This document shows positions 44,411-54,504 of a stretch of 64,000 nt of DNA, piece by piece. The position numbers and the translations under genes were made by a program. Under the pieces are notes generated by a model. It made no database searches and was not told the DNA's origin. It worked only from the letters and a program-made list of their open reading frames with translations. Origin of the DNA: Alligator mississippiensis (Eukaryota; Chordata; Crocodylia; Alligatoridae); assembly GCF_030867095.1 (NCBI RefSeq), contig NC_081824.1, positions 398,667,329-398,731,328 on the forward strand. The letters are read 5' to 3'. Within the stretch, counting starts at the first letter, position 1. Each line of letters opens with the position of its first letter.

Positions 44411-44600
44411 ACCACAGTAGAAGAACATTTTTCACAGAACAGCCACTCTCTTTGTGACCTCACTATTATCATGCTCAAGGGAAACATTCCAAACACCATT
44501 AAAAGGCAAGGTTAGGAACAAAACATCATAATGGACACAAGAAACAAGGGTCTGAACACAGATACTGAATTTATGACATGCTAATCTACCCAATTCTTGA

Positions 44601-45059
44601 AATTCTTCCTACACATTACAGGTAGTAATGACCCTCTTCCCTTTTTTATAGTTCTTGATCTATCCATTACTGGATGGTAACACAATGAGATGGTGACACA
44701 ATGCCAAATTGATTCCCTTGCACCCACCCATCCCCCCCCACACACACACACATGCAGCAGGGGTTAGAGAGGCTTGGTGCAGGGGCTGAAGTCCACGAGG
44801 AGAGAGACAGAGAGAAAGAGAGAGTCCAAATTGTAGGAGGAGGTGTGCAGGTAATATCTACATATCCCAAGCTGGAAGTTGATCCTTGATGGTCAGCCAG
44901 GGTCTCCTTCAGCTTGGTGTTGTCCAGAAGGGGTTGCTGGCAGGGCCTCTGGGGTGGATAGGTGATGTGAAGCTGGTCTGGTCCGGATAGAAATTGTTAC
45001 TAGTTACAGTAGTCTTTATCCTCCTTCCTTTAGGGTTGCACGGCTTAACCTCCCCTGCT
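44601..45059. other. No gene seen; GC-moderate DNA with (CA)n
   Basis: Includes a short (CA)n tract near 44738-44752. It may be the downstream part of the decayed element described at 45060-45640. Confidence 0.45.
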
Positions 45060-45640
45060 ACTTGACTGGAATCCTTCTCATACAATATGAGGACTTCATA
45101 CCTGATCTCCAGTTGAACAGTTGCAAGTCCAGAAGAGGAGTCGTCTCTGTTCCCAGAGGTGAAAAGCTATCATCTTCCAGAGAAGGTGCATCTCCCAGTG
45201 TTTTCTCTGGGTTGACCCTATTCCATGATACTGGAGGTCTCTTTTTGTATTGAATTGATGAAGGCCTCATGCTTGCAGATGTTTTGGAAGTTATCCAGCT
45301 CTTCCTTTATCTACCTGACCTAATTCCTTAGAGAATCCACCAGAACGCATGTCTTGTACCATAAGCACTCCCCCACCTGGCTGTCCCTGGAAGGACATGC
45401 AGACGGCGGTCACTGCAAAGCCAGGGCAGAACCTGTGTGGAAGTCTTGGTGGTCAGGGGCTGTGCCATAAGTAGGAGAGAAAGGGCTAGCAGTGTCAGAA
45501 GCTTTGACATTGTGACATTTTCCTGCCATCTTGTTGATTTTTTTTTTCTGTTAGTTCCTTCTTCTGGTTCTGTTGTCTTGGAAAAACAAACAAACAAACA
45601 ACAAAAAACACCACTTTCTCCTTCACCTGCTTCCACTCAA
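45060..45640 (-). pseudogene. Decayed coding relic of unknown family
   Basis: On the minus strand a 102-codon open piece (45328-45636) contains an internal ATG followed by SKLLTLLALSLLLMAQPL, a hydrophobic stretch like a signal peptide. Continuing down-strand, other frames give KEELDNFQNICKHEAFINSI, which looks like a helical or coiled segment, and then a 70-codon piece at 45058-45270. The pieces lie in different frames. The layout suggests a decayed retroelement ORF1 or a retrocopy, but no family was recognised, and the hydrophobic stretch may be chance. Confidence 0.3.
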
Positions 45641-46974
45641 GCTTATAGAGATAGGAAGTTGTTGGGCAAGCTCCCCAGAGAACTCTGCACTCAAACTCCC
45701 CTGCTTTGCTGGATGTATGCCACTAGCTCCTGGGCTGCTGTGATCTGGCAGGCCTAGGCTTTCTGCATTAGCTAGCACTACGTTCTCTCTCACACTGCAA
45801 TTACCTCCAATCATCTGCAATCATTCTCAATGAGGCACAATCAGATCCCTCCTCCAAACAAACCTACAAAATGATTCCAAAATTAAACTAAGCATTTACC
45901 AACCTCCTTCTTTGTGACATCTACCAAAGATATACATGTAAAAATTAGATATAGGCCTGAACCAAGCCTGCACGTGTGAACACCCCAAGTCTTGATCTTG
46001 ATGTAGACCTGGAAAATGGGTATATGTAATAAAATTACTCCAATTTATTTTAACTGTACCTTTTATTGATTTTTATTTTCATTCTGTACATTTCCCTTTA
46101 TTTCTCTACCTTTCTCCTTTTCCCTCTTTTGTATCTGGGAGAAGTATCCTATGATTCTAGTTGTCCAACTGACTCTACAACATGCTTCCGTTTCCATGCA
46201 CAAATTTAAAAATCATGGTACTTTTATTTCTTTTTTTATTCATATTTATTATTTCATAACTCAGGCAGTTTCATGCTTTTAATACTGCACATAAACTTTA
46301 AAAATTATATGGCACTTAAAAGGCAGTTAAAAAACAGAGGTTAAAAGCAATTACTATATAAGTTAATTTAAAAGCATCACATAAATATTGAAGTTAATAA
46401 AACTTACTATTTCATTTTCTTTGCCAGTAATTCAGAGCACTACATATAAAACCCAGCTTAAGGTACTAAGGGTTATATCTCTTAATTTTCTGTTTACTAC
46501 TGCACAGGGACAGGTTCCTTCCTGTTTGCCGCACTGGATATTTTAACTAAAAAGTGATTAATCTTTTAGATGGCAGGCCTGGGAGGCTGCAATTTAAAAG
46601 CTAGTTTCTCAAAAGCACTCAGGTGCCATTTAAGGTCTTAAATGAAGTGGTCATGTTTTCAATAGTGCTTTAAACTTTACATTGGGAGTTTCTGGGAGAG
46701 AAGTTCCTTTGAAGTACTGGCTCTAACCCAGTATTATAATTTAGGAGAGTGAGGTTACCTAGAGTACCAATTCAGATGAGGTATTAGATTGGCAGTCCCA
46801 AGGGAGCTTGCCTTGCCATCACTGCTGCAGACCATGCTCAGGGTGTTTGTACTGAGGCAGCAAAAGCCCAATGCTGCTGAAACAACTGAAGCCACTCCAG
46901 AGTGGACAGGGAAGCTTTTGTTCTGCTCAGGGTGGCAACATTTTAAATTATGCTTTTGCCCTAAATGACTTGAT
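45641..46974. other. No gene seen
   Basis: AT-rich unique DNA, with an (AAAC)n-like run at about 45584-45608. Confidence 0.55.
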
Positions 46975-47386
46975 AGTTTTATAGTTTCTAGGGTCAGAAG
47001 GGACCTGAGCAGATCATCAGGTCTGACCCCCTGCCCTAGGCAGGAACGAGTGCTGGGATCATGACACACCAGGCAAATATCTATCCAACCTCCTCTTGAA
47101 GACCCCCAAGGTATGGGAGAGCACCGCCTCCCTTGGGAGTCCATTTCAGAGCCTGGCAGCCCTAACCATAAAGTAATGCCTCCTGCTCTCAATCAATTTG
47201 TGGCCATTATTCCTTGTTATCTCAGGTGGTGCCTGGGGGAACAGAGCCTCACCTATTTTCTGCTGCTCCCCCCTAGTGAATTTATAAATGGCCACCAGAT
47301 CCCCTCTCAGATTTCTCTTGTGGAGGCTGAATAGGTTGAGGCCCTTTAGTCTATCTTTGTAGGGCCTGGCCTGCTGCCCCCTGATT
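46975..47386 (-). mobile_element. CR1 3' fragment
   Basis: TTCTAGGGTCAGAAGGGACC is the inverse of the 3' UTR of the 38.5 kb subfamily. It is followed by the inverse of the FFTVR, GDLVA and KRRLRG-coding region, ending at about 47386 next to an (AT)n/(GA)n tract. The coding part is not open as a whole. Confidence 0.85.
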
Positions 47387-47559
47387 ATATATATAAATAT
47401 ATGAGAGAGAGATCAAATCAGTTGGGCAATGTTTTATTGATATATTTACAATTTTAAGGCACTTTGGAAGCCTACCAGTGCCTCTACCATCATCATAAAA
47501 TAAATTCTAAAGATCTATATGTTTTGAGGTTTGCTTTTGGTTTTCTTACCTTAGAGCAG

Positions 47560-48310
47560 TTAGAGCTCCCCCAACCCCTTCACTAACCAGGATGTGGGGA
47601 CAACAGCCCCTGCAGCCACAATTCCTGCCAGCAGATTTGATCCTGTCTGGCTGTGGCAGGTAGTCACAATGAGTATGTGATGGGGGATATGGGGTTTGCA
47701 GGAGTGGGGTGGGAAGGAGTGTGGGGGGATGTGGGGGTGCCTAGAGTGTGTGGACAAGTATGGGGGGATTATGGATGTGGGGGAACTGTGTGGGGGGGCT
47801 GCTCAGAAGGTGTGGGTCCCCTGCTCCCAACAGGGAACAGCCCCACCACACAACACATTGACTGCACCACCTCCTACAGGGCCACAACTCCCCTTCCACC
47901 CTTCCCCCACAGGGCTCATAGTTCATTAGCCCATGGGTTTCCCAGTCCTGTCCAGTGCCATTCACAAGCAGACCGGACCATGCTGGGTCCATTCAGCATG
48001 TACAGAGCCTGGGTCACACAGTGCCACATTGCTGCTGGCTGTAACTACAACTGCACTGGCTGCTGTCACTGATGCCACAAGTGGTGGAAGTGGGACAGGT
48101 GTGTGTCAGCTCCTGTTTGAGCCCCTCCACAAACTCACCCACAGACCACATATCCCCCTGCCAATCCTCACCCCCCCCATCCCAACCACCACTCCTCACA
48201 CCCCTCCCACACCCATAAAACCCCCCACCCCCATGTCCCTACTTACCTGTGACAGCACCCAGGTCCTGATCCTTGCCACACTTCTGCTTGCCCTAGCACG
48301 CTAAAGGGTT
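47560..48310. repeat. G-rich/C-rich asymmetric foldback region
   Basis: From about 47640 to 47810 the plus strand is G-rich (GGGGGGATGTGGGGGTGCC and similar). From about 48140 to 48240 it is C-rich (CTCACCCCCCCCATCCC and similar). The two halves are roughly complementary in composition, with TGGCAG/CTGTGACAG-like words bracketing them. Several frames are open for 60-140 codons because of the bias. It may be an unrecognised foldback transposon; ends and target duplications were not found. Confidence 0.4.
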
Positions 48311-48340
48311 TGTATGCCACATGCTGGGCATCAAGATCAC

Positions 48341-48374
48341 AATAGAGATGTTCTGGTCACAAACCAGAGCATCT
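48341..48374. repeat. Short hairpin
   Basis: AGAGATGTTCTGGT and ACCAGAGCATCTCT form a 14-bp stem with one wobble or mismatch around a 5-nt loop. A transposon-end-like GGATGTGCCC lies downstream at 48577-48588. No function is assigned. Confidence 0.5.
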
Positions 48375-48588
48375 CTCTGGAGGACCGGCCCCTGGGTTAC
48401 CTCTGAGCATGGTTGGGGGCCATGCCTTGCCCCACTTTTTCCCCCTGTATTTTATTTTGATACCTGGATATCCTGCAAATATGTGGCATTGGGAATGTTT
48501 TTGTTTTCCTGGTGTGTGTCTTGCAGCATCTTGAACTCTATTGAGATGCCACAAAAAGCATGTGTGGGCTCATTTGGATGTGCCCTAA

Positions 48589-49499
48589 ATGTCTATTCCA
48601 CAAAAGTTTTGCTATGGATTGAACAAATTATGAATGAGTAGAATGAAAATTATACAAGCTATAATTCAACAAATGACCTGGATGGAATTAACCAAAGACT
48701 AAAATGTTTGAAGTACTGTTCTCTTGTATTTACACATATCTTTGCATTCTTACTGAGGCTAAAAGTTCTAAAATACCAGGAAAGGCTGACTTTACAGCAT
48801 TGGTGGTCAGCATAAAGGAAGAAACTACTAGAAATTTCAAGGGACAATGTATTTTTACTGGTTGCTAACTCAGTTTCTAGACCATTAGGTTCAGACTAAC
48901 AAACGGGTAGGTTTGGTGAAGTCTATCTCCTCAGGGTTTCCTACACCTCTTTGCTTCAGCTTTCTTCTTCATCCTCTGCTCTCATTGTATTTCATTATTC
49001 TCTTCATCTGCCACTCTACAATCCCATTTTACATTAATTCCTCCCAAATTAGCCCTTGCAATTTGTTATTTTCCAAATTTTGGAACATTAATTCTCTTTT
49101 TTCATTGATTATTTAAGGCCACATTACACAGTAATTTTGGGTGCTCCTGGAGCAATTAACACCTGGATTGTCAACACATTAACATCTGAAGCTGGCTTTA
49201 AGCATTTGTTAAGTGGCTCAAAGTGATGCCACTCCAGAACAGGATTATCTCTGATCCATGTGACCCAGCTCATGTTACACTTAGGTGCAGCCAAGCTAGG
49301 ATAATTCTGAAAATAGACATCATGTATATCTCAAGAGAGAGCCTTTTTTTCCTCAAGGTCCTACAGAGATACAGGTCCACTGCCCTGCTTTAAGGTCCCT
49401 CTGAAACATGTGGGATAAAATATACTAAAACTCTTTTTAGGGTATGGCTACATTCATCTGTCAAGTTATTGTGATTTTTTTTTCCTTTTCTTTTTCCAG
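48589..49499. other. No gene seen
   Basis: AT-rich unique DNA. The segment at about 49139-49270 vaguely resembles the 3-bp-TSD MITE family but has no clear ends. Confidence 0.5.
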
Positions 49500-49567
49500 G
49501 ACAAGCTGCCCAGGCTGTGAATTTCCCTTTGGTGGAGGATCAGCAATGTAGCCTGGAAGGGCAGTGT
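49500..49567 (+). CDS. Candidate 68-nt internal exon, weak
   Basis: A long pyrimidine tract (49473-49497) ends in CCAG at 49499. One frame is then open: after two bases completing a codon it reads QAAQAVNFPLVEDQQCSLEG and then QC. A donor-like gtaaat follows at 49568, although the preceding TGT is a poor donor context. The two other frames close within 7-17 codons. It is phase-compatible with the candidates at 8208 and 63396, but there is no independent support. Confidence 0.15.
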
Positions 49568-49569
49568 GT

Positions 49570-50106
49570 AAATTACTATGTTGCACTTGTTTTGATCTGT
49601 GTCAAACCTCTGGATAATTAGATCAACATCAAATGAGATGCCAATTGACAGCCTAACAGGTAAGGATGGCACTAGCAGGGAAATACGTATTGGTGGCAAA
49701 GAGTGAAGAGGGAAATAGCTCTCCCACTGTGGATGGAGGCTGTTCTTCCTTCTTGAGCTGAAAAGAATCTTGCTCTGTTTAAGGGAAGGGAGGAAGGGAA
49801 CTGTTGATAATGCAGCTCCTTTTGGGTGTATTAAGGAGTTAAGATGAATTTATCCTTTTTTAGTGTGCCTGGGAAAAACAGTGAAGATTAATATGTTCAC
49901 TTTTCCTATTCTAAAGGTTCATTACTTTTAAAACACTTAAAATATTTAGTTTAGGAATTATTGTTCTCACAGTAGTGACTTCAAATTGTTGTCCTTGTGT
50001 TGTATTCCAGTGCATGGTCATTTCCCCAAATGTACCAGTTATTCCTGATTCCAAGTCAATCCTGGGTTCCTAATTAAAAACAATAAGTAGATATAGAATA
50101 TGGGGA
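49570..50106. other. No gene seen
   Basis: Unique DNA without recognised features. Confidence 0.5.
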
Positions 50107-50262
50107 TGTATGTGGTAGTCATATTGGTCTGAGACAAAAAAAACTGCAAAAATCTAGAACTCTTAGTTCCAAAATGATAGCTTTTATTAGAGCAACTGAG
50201 AAACTGCTGAGAAACAAATTTTTTTTTGCAATTTTCCAGCACCCTTAGTATGCTGGATCTAA
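50107..50262 (-). mobile_element. Penelope-like element 3'-terminal scrap
   Basis: GTAGTCATATTGGTCTGAGA and CTTTTATTAGAGCAACTGAG are the terminal phrases seen in the copies at 12655 and 13552. Only about 150 bp remains. Confidence 0.55.
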
Positions 50263-50990
50263 TATAAAATATGTGCATTTTCAAAAATACTGAAAGTATC
50301 TATTGCTTGTTTAAATGAGTCTTCTAGTCAGAATAGCACTCTCTTACTTGTTCAACACAATGATTTACAGCTATGTGGGGGGCAAGGCTGTAGTGTTCTT
50401 GCTCAAATATCAGTACGTGCCTAAAATTCAGCACATTAAGATCCTTTGTTGATTATTATAATTTTCCAATTCTTTCATGTTGTGACTTTCTTTTATACGT
50501 TTGATGTGACTAAGCTCTGCTCTGCCTTCTGCATCTTTTTAGGTTTGTGATCTACAAAATATAAAGTTGTAAAAATAAATTGGCTTCCTTTCTGCATTCA
50601 AAATCTTTATCATTTTCTCTAAGACCTCATGGTCCTGAAGTATCATAAAGTTATAGAGAATTCACAAGTATCAGAGGCAGCTATCATATATGAGATTGTG
50701 GTACTGATGTATGGCCAGTAACCATGGCTCTCATCCCTTCCATACTTTTCTCAATATCTGAATTATGAGAGATTTATGCAAACATTTTAACAAGCTTCTT
50801 ATATCTTCCCACTTCTGAAATAATCAAGTTTTGTTGTGCTTTTGTTTTCATCAGTAAAACATCATTTTCTTCATTAATGTCTTCCAGAAATAGCAAGTCT
50901 GATCACAATTTGGGGTCTACTTTTGCTTTTACTTAAAATTTCTTTTGAATAACTCAGATTTCTTTTTAATTCAGATGTATTGCTTTCTGT
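50263..50990. other. No gene seen
   Basis: AT-rich unique DNA. Confidence 0.55.
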
Positions 50991-50999
50991 CCTATTCAT

Positions 51000-51360
51000 T
51001 GAGGCTGGGGGCCAGAGATTCTCATTGGAAGCACAGGAGTGCCAGGGAGCTACATGCTATGGGGCCAGGCTGGGCTGTCCTTGCATGCTAGAGGAACATG
51101 GGAGCTTTACCCTAAGGGGCCAGGTATGTCTGGCCCTGCATGCTGCCATCATGTGCAGCTGGGGACTTAGGAGGAAGTGCTATGGGGCTGGGTTGGCCTG
51201 GCCCCACGATCTGCCAGCCATGCAGCCAGAGACTCAGGTGAGAGATCTATGGGCCTTGGATGGGCTGGTCCCACTCAGTGCTGCCATGTGCAGCCAGGGA
51301 CTTGGTCAGGAGTACAGGAGCTGTGTGCTATGGGGCCAGGTGGCAAGGGACCTTGAGAGG
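51000..51360. repeat. Degenerate GC-rich tandem repeat
   Basis: Units of roughly 80-90 bp share words such as CTATGGGGCCAGGCTGG, CATGCTGCCATCATGTGCAG and GCCAGGGACTTGG. Four imperfect units can be followed. A 129-codon open frame over it has no domain and is attributed to the repeat. It ends directly against the CR1 copy on its right. Confidence 0.55.
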
Positions 51361-51389
51361 CAAGTCTGAGGGGAGAATATATCCAGAAG

Positions 51390-52426
51390 AGCTGGCTGTA
51401 CTTTAAGGAGGATCTCTTCGTGGTGTCCTGTGACCAGTGGGGTCCCCCAGGGCTCTGTCCTTGGACCCATACTGTTCAACATCTTCATTAATGATGTGGA
51501 CACTGGAGTCAGAAGCAGACTGGCCAAGTTTGCAGATGACACCAAACTTTGGGGAAAAGCATCCACACCAGAAGACAGGTGGATGATCCAGGCTGACCTG
51601 GACAGGCTCAGCAAGTGGGCGGATGAGAATCTGATGGTGTTCAACGCCGATAAATGCAAGGTTCTCCACCTTGGGAAAAAAAACCTGCAGCATCCTTATA
51701 GGCTCGGCAGTGATATGTTGGCTAGCACTATGGAAGAAAGAGACTTGGGGGTCATCATTGACCACAAGATGAACATGAGCCTGCAATGCAATGCTGTGGC
51801 TAGTAAAGCGACCAAAACGCTGGCTTGCATCCATAGATGCTTCTCAAGCAAATCCTGGGACGTCATTCTCCCCCTGTACTCGGCCTTAGTGAGGCCGCAG
51901 CTGGAGTACTGCGTCCAGTTTTGGGCTCCACAATTCAAAAAGGATGTGGAGAAGCTTGAGAGAGTTCAGAGAAGAGCCACGCGCATGATCAGAGGTCAGG
52001 GAAGCAGACCCTACGATGACAGGCTGAGAGCCCTGGGGCTCTTTAGCCTGGAAAAGCGCAGGCTCAGGGGTGATCTGATGGCCACCTACAAGTTTATCAG
52101 GGGTGACCACCAGTATCTGGGGGAACGTTTGTTCACCAGAGCGCCCCAAGGGATGACGAGGTCGAATGGTCACAAACTACTACAAGATCGTTTTAGGCTG
52201 GACATAAGGAAGAATTTCTTTACTGTCCGAGCCCCAAGGTCTGGAACAGCCTGCCACCGGAGGTTGTTCAAGCGCCTTCATTGAACACCTTCAAGATGAA
52301 ACTGGATGCTTATCTTGCTGGGATCCTATGACCCCAGCTGACTTCCTGCCCTTTGGGTGGGGGGCTGGACTCGATGATCTTCCGAGGTCCCTTCCAGCCC
52401 TAATGTCTATGAAATCTATGAAATCT
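51390..52426 (+). mobile_element. CR1 LINE, 5'-truncated, well preserved
   Basis: The copy begins just before the SGVPQG segment of the RT and is complete to its 3' end (TCTTCCGAGGTCCCTTCCAG, then TCTATGAAA units, ending near 52426). It is the same subfamily as the copy at 1500-3400 but better preserved. Confidence 0.9.
51430..52284 (+). CDS. CR1 RT C-terminal half, open 284 codons, partial
   Basis: The open frame covers RT motif B (TSGVPQGSVLGPILFNIF), the catalytic KFADDTKLWGK with both aspartates, the KCKVLHLGKKN segment and the C-terminal domain ([46 protein letters not shown]). A one-base loss near 52233 shifts the frame in the last 30-40 codons, so the natural C-terminus is not reached (the frame stops at 52284). 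The fingers, motif A and endonuclease are absent by 5' truncation. The nominal ATG at 51430 is internal. Confidence 0.8.
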   Translation: MTSGVPQGSVLGPILFNIFINDVDTGVRSRLAKFADDTKLWGKASTPEDRWMIQADLDRLSKWADENLMVFNADKCKVLHLGKKNLQHPYRLGSDMLASTMEERDLGVIIDHKMNMSLQCNAVASKATKTLACIHRCFSSKSWDVILPLYSALVRPQLEYCVQFWAPQFKKDVEKLERVQRRATRMIRGQGSRPYDDRLRALGLFSLEKRRLRGDLMATYKFIRGDHQYLGERLFTRAPQGMTRSNGHKLLQDRFRLDIRKNFFTVRAPRSGTACHRRLFKRLH

Positions 52427-52457
52427 TAAGGGTGCAGGAATAAGCTATCCTGATGAG

Positions 52458-52675
52458 CAAGGATCCTGGTTTTCTCTGATTTAACTGAAAATTGGGGATT
52501 TTTTTTAAAGTAACCTAAAAATCCACATTTTTCTCATGATTTATATGAAACACAACTAATACATTTCCTATATATAGTCATGTTTCATGTTAATCATGGA
52601 AAAATGTGGATTTGGGGTTACTTTTTCAAGCCAAAAATTGGGGATTTTTTAAATCAAAGAAAACCGGGATCCTTG
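52458..52675. mobile_element. hAT-type MITE, best copy of its family (218 bp)
   Basis: The ends CAAGGATCCTGGTTTTCTCT (52458-52477) and the inverse ending AAAACCGGGATCCTTG (52660-52675) are matched. The 8-bp flanks are CTGATGAG (52450-52457) and CTAATGAG (52676-52683), with one mismatch. The whole element folds on itself: AAAATTGGGGATTTTTT, GTAACC..AAATCCACA and ATGAAACA recur in inverse order in the right half. Short TIRs, an 8-bp duplication and no coding capacity define a non-autonomous hAT element. Confidence 0.85.
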
Positions 52676-52689
52676 CTAATGAGGTGGAA

Positions 52690-54500
52690 AAATGAAAAGC
52701 ACAGTAGGAGACCAGCCTGGCTATACAGTACTCTCTAAAACAGGAATCTTTAAATTCCTCAAAAAGGAATCCTGTAAAAAGGAGGAACTTGATTATAGTA
52801 TGAGGGAAGAGTATAAAAGTATCTCCCAGGTATGCAGGGAGAAAATTAGGGGGGCCAATTTAAGATACGGCTGTCAAGGGACATAAAAGATAATAAAAAC
52901 AGATTCTATAGATTTGTCAAAAGTAAAATAAAAACCATAGATTCCATAAGAATGCAGAAGGCAATTTAGTCATAGACAGTCAAGAGAAGCCTGAAGTATT
53001 TTAATACCTTTTTTACTTTAGGTTTCACAAGTGCACTTGGTAGCAGAGATAGGGGAGAAGATAGGGAGACTAGAATAATGACAAAACGAACTAGGGATTA
53101 CTTAGAGAAGCTAGATCAAGTTGGTAAAACCAGATGGGATCCACCCAAGGGTAATGAATGATTTGGATGAGGGAATTTCAGAGCCACTGGCTATCCTTTT
53201 TGAGAATTATTGGAGGTCAAGTGAGGTCCTGCATGATTGGAAAATGGCAAATATAGGATGCCTATACATATGCAGCAAAGCTTCTCCAATGCACTGTAAT
53301 TACAGCACATCAGAGCTGGATCATGATAATGACTACACTTCAGCATCACATGTATCAGTATCCCCATGCTGGAAAATGGTACCAGGGGTGCTTTAACTGA
53401 ATCTCGTTGAGTTAAATCACCCCTGTTGCTCTAACTAAAGCATGCCCCCCTCCCCCCCGAATACGTGTATAAATACCCATAGTGCCCATCTTAAGAAAGG
53501 GGAAAAAAAGATCCAGGGACTTACAGACCAGTCAGCCTGATGCCTATACCTGGAAACATCCTCAAGGAATCTATTGTGAAGATCCCAAAGGAGAGCAAAG
53601 TGATCTGAAACTGTTAGCATGGATTCACAAAGAGCAAGTCATGCCTGACTCAGCTGATTTCCATCTATGATGAAGTGGCATACTCTGTGAATGAGTGAAG
53701 ATCAGAGGACCTGTTATATTTTGATATTAGCAAGGCTTTTAACATTGTCTCCCATGACATTCTCATTAACAATGTCAAGAAATACAGACTAAATGAAAGT
53801 ACTTTAGTGTGGATAGATAAATAATAACTTACTGGATCATCTTACTCAGCAAGTAGTCCTCAATGGTACGATGTCTAATTGGGAGGGGGTATCAAGTAGG
53901 GGTCCCTCATGGTCTGTCCTGGGTTTGATATTGTTCAACATCTTCATTAATGATTTGGGTGATAGAACTAAGTGCACACTTAGAAAATTTGTGGATGACA
54001 CCAAGTTGACTGAAACTGTGGACACTCTGGGGGCCAGAGCCTAGATAAACTGGAGAAATGGTCTGCAATCAATAAGATGAGATTCAGGGAAAAGTTAAAA
54101 GTCCTGCACTAGGGACAGAATAACCACATGCACAACTACAGACTGGGGAATTCCTGGCTTGGCTGTAGTACTTAAGAGAAAGGCCTGGGGGTTACAGTGG
54201 TCTGTAAGCTGAATATGAACCAACAACATGCTCTTGTTGCAAAAAAAAAAAAAAAGTTAACAGCATATTGGGTTGTATCAACTGCCCCTTGCAAATCAAG
54301 GGAAATGATTCTTCCATTCTGTTTAGCATTGTGATGCCTAATATGGAGTACAGTTCTGGGCCCTACATTTTAAGAAGTATGCAAACATTTTGGAAAGAGT
54401 CCAGAGCAGGGCAACAAAAATTATTAGGGGACTCAGAGTCAAGACTTATTAGAAAAGGCTGAGAAAACTAGAGTTATTTAGTTTAAAAAAGAGAAGGCTG
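52690..54500 (+). pseudogene. CR1-type ORF2 relic
   Basis: Pieces in order: a 64-codon open linker with FKFLKKESCKKEELDYSMRE; an RT N-terminal segment DGIHPRVMNDLDEGISEPLA (near 53127); DQ/VSLMPIPGNILK (near 53530); motif A decayed to FDISKAFN (near 53720); SPG-type motif B near 53895; and the catalytic KFVDDTKL (near 53990) with both aspartates kept. Frame changes and stops separate almost all of them. This is one of the oldest CR1 copies in the window. Confidence 0.75.
53256..53478. mobile_element. Foldback MITE (223 bp) with ATA duplication, inside CR1
   Basis: The ends are GGATGCCTATACATATG and the inverse of ACGTGTATAAATACCC. The flanks are ATA (53253-53255) and ATA (53479-53481); removing the element and one ATA restores continuous CR1 sequence. 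The core TGCTTTAACTGAATCTCG and TGAGTTAAATCACCCC is self-complementary. The body matches the MITE at 21734-22060 in inverse orientation. Confidence 0.7.
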
Positions 54501-54504
54501 AGGG

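Larger units (their letters stand above)
42765..44600 (+). mobile_element. Penelope-like element with RT and endonuclease, decayed
   Basis: The plus-strand copy starts in the RT N-terminal region and ends after the endonuclease, near 44600; its 3' UTR is missing. It is interrupted by a small minus-strand CR1 piece at about 43848-43950. The domain order RT then GIY-YIG matches the family. Confidence 0.8.

Noticed and set aside
49139..49270. Possible further member of the GGG-ended MITE family
   Set aside because: The candidate ends match poorly and no 3-bp duplication is present.
53435..53670. Two 61-62-codon open frames on opposite strands
   Set aside because: They span the junction of a MITE and a CR1 relic and combine unrelated sequence.
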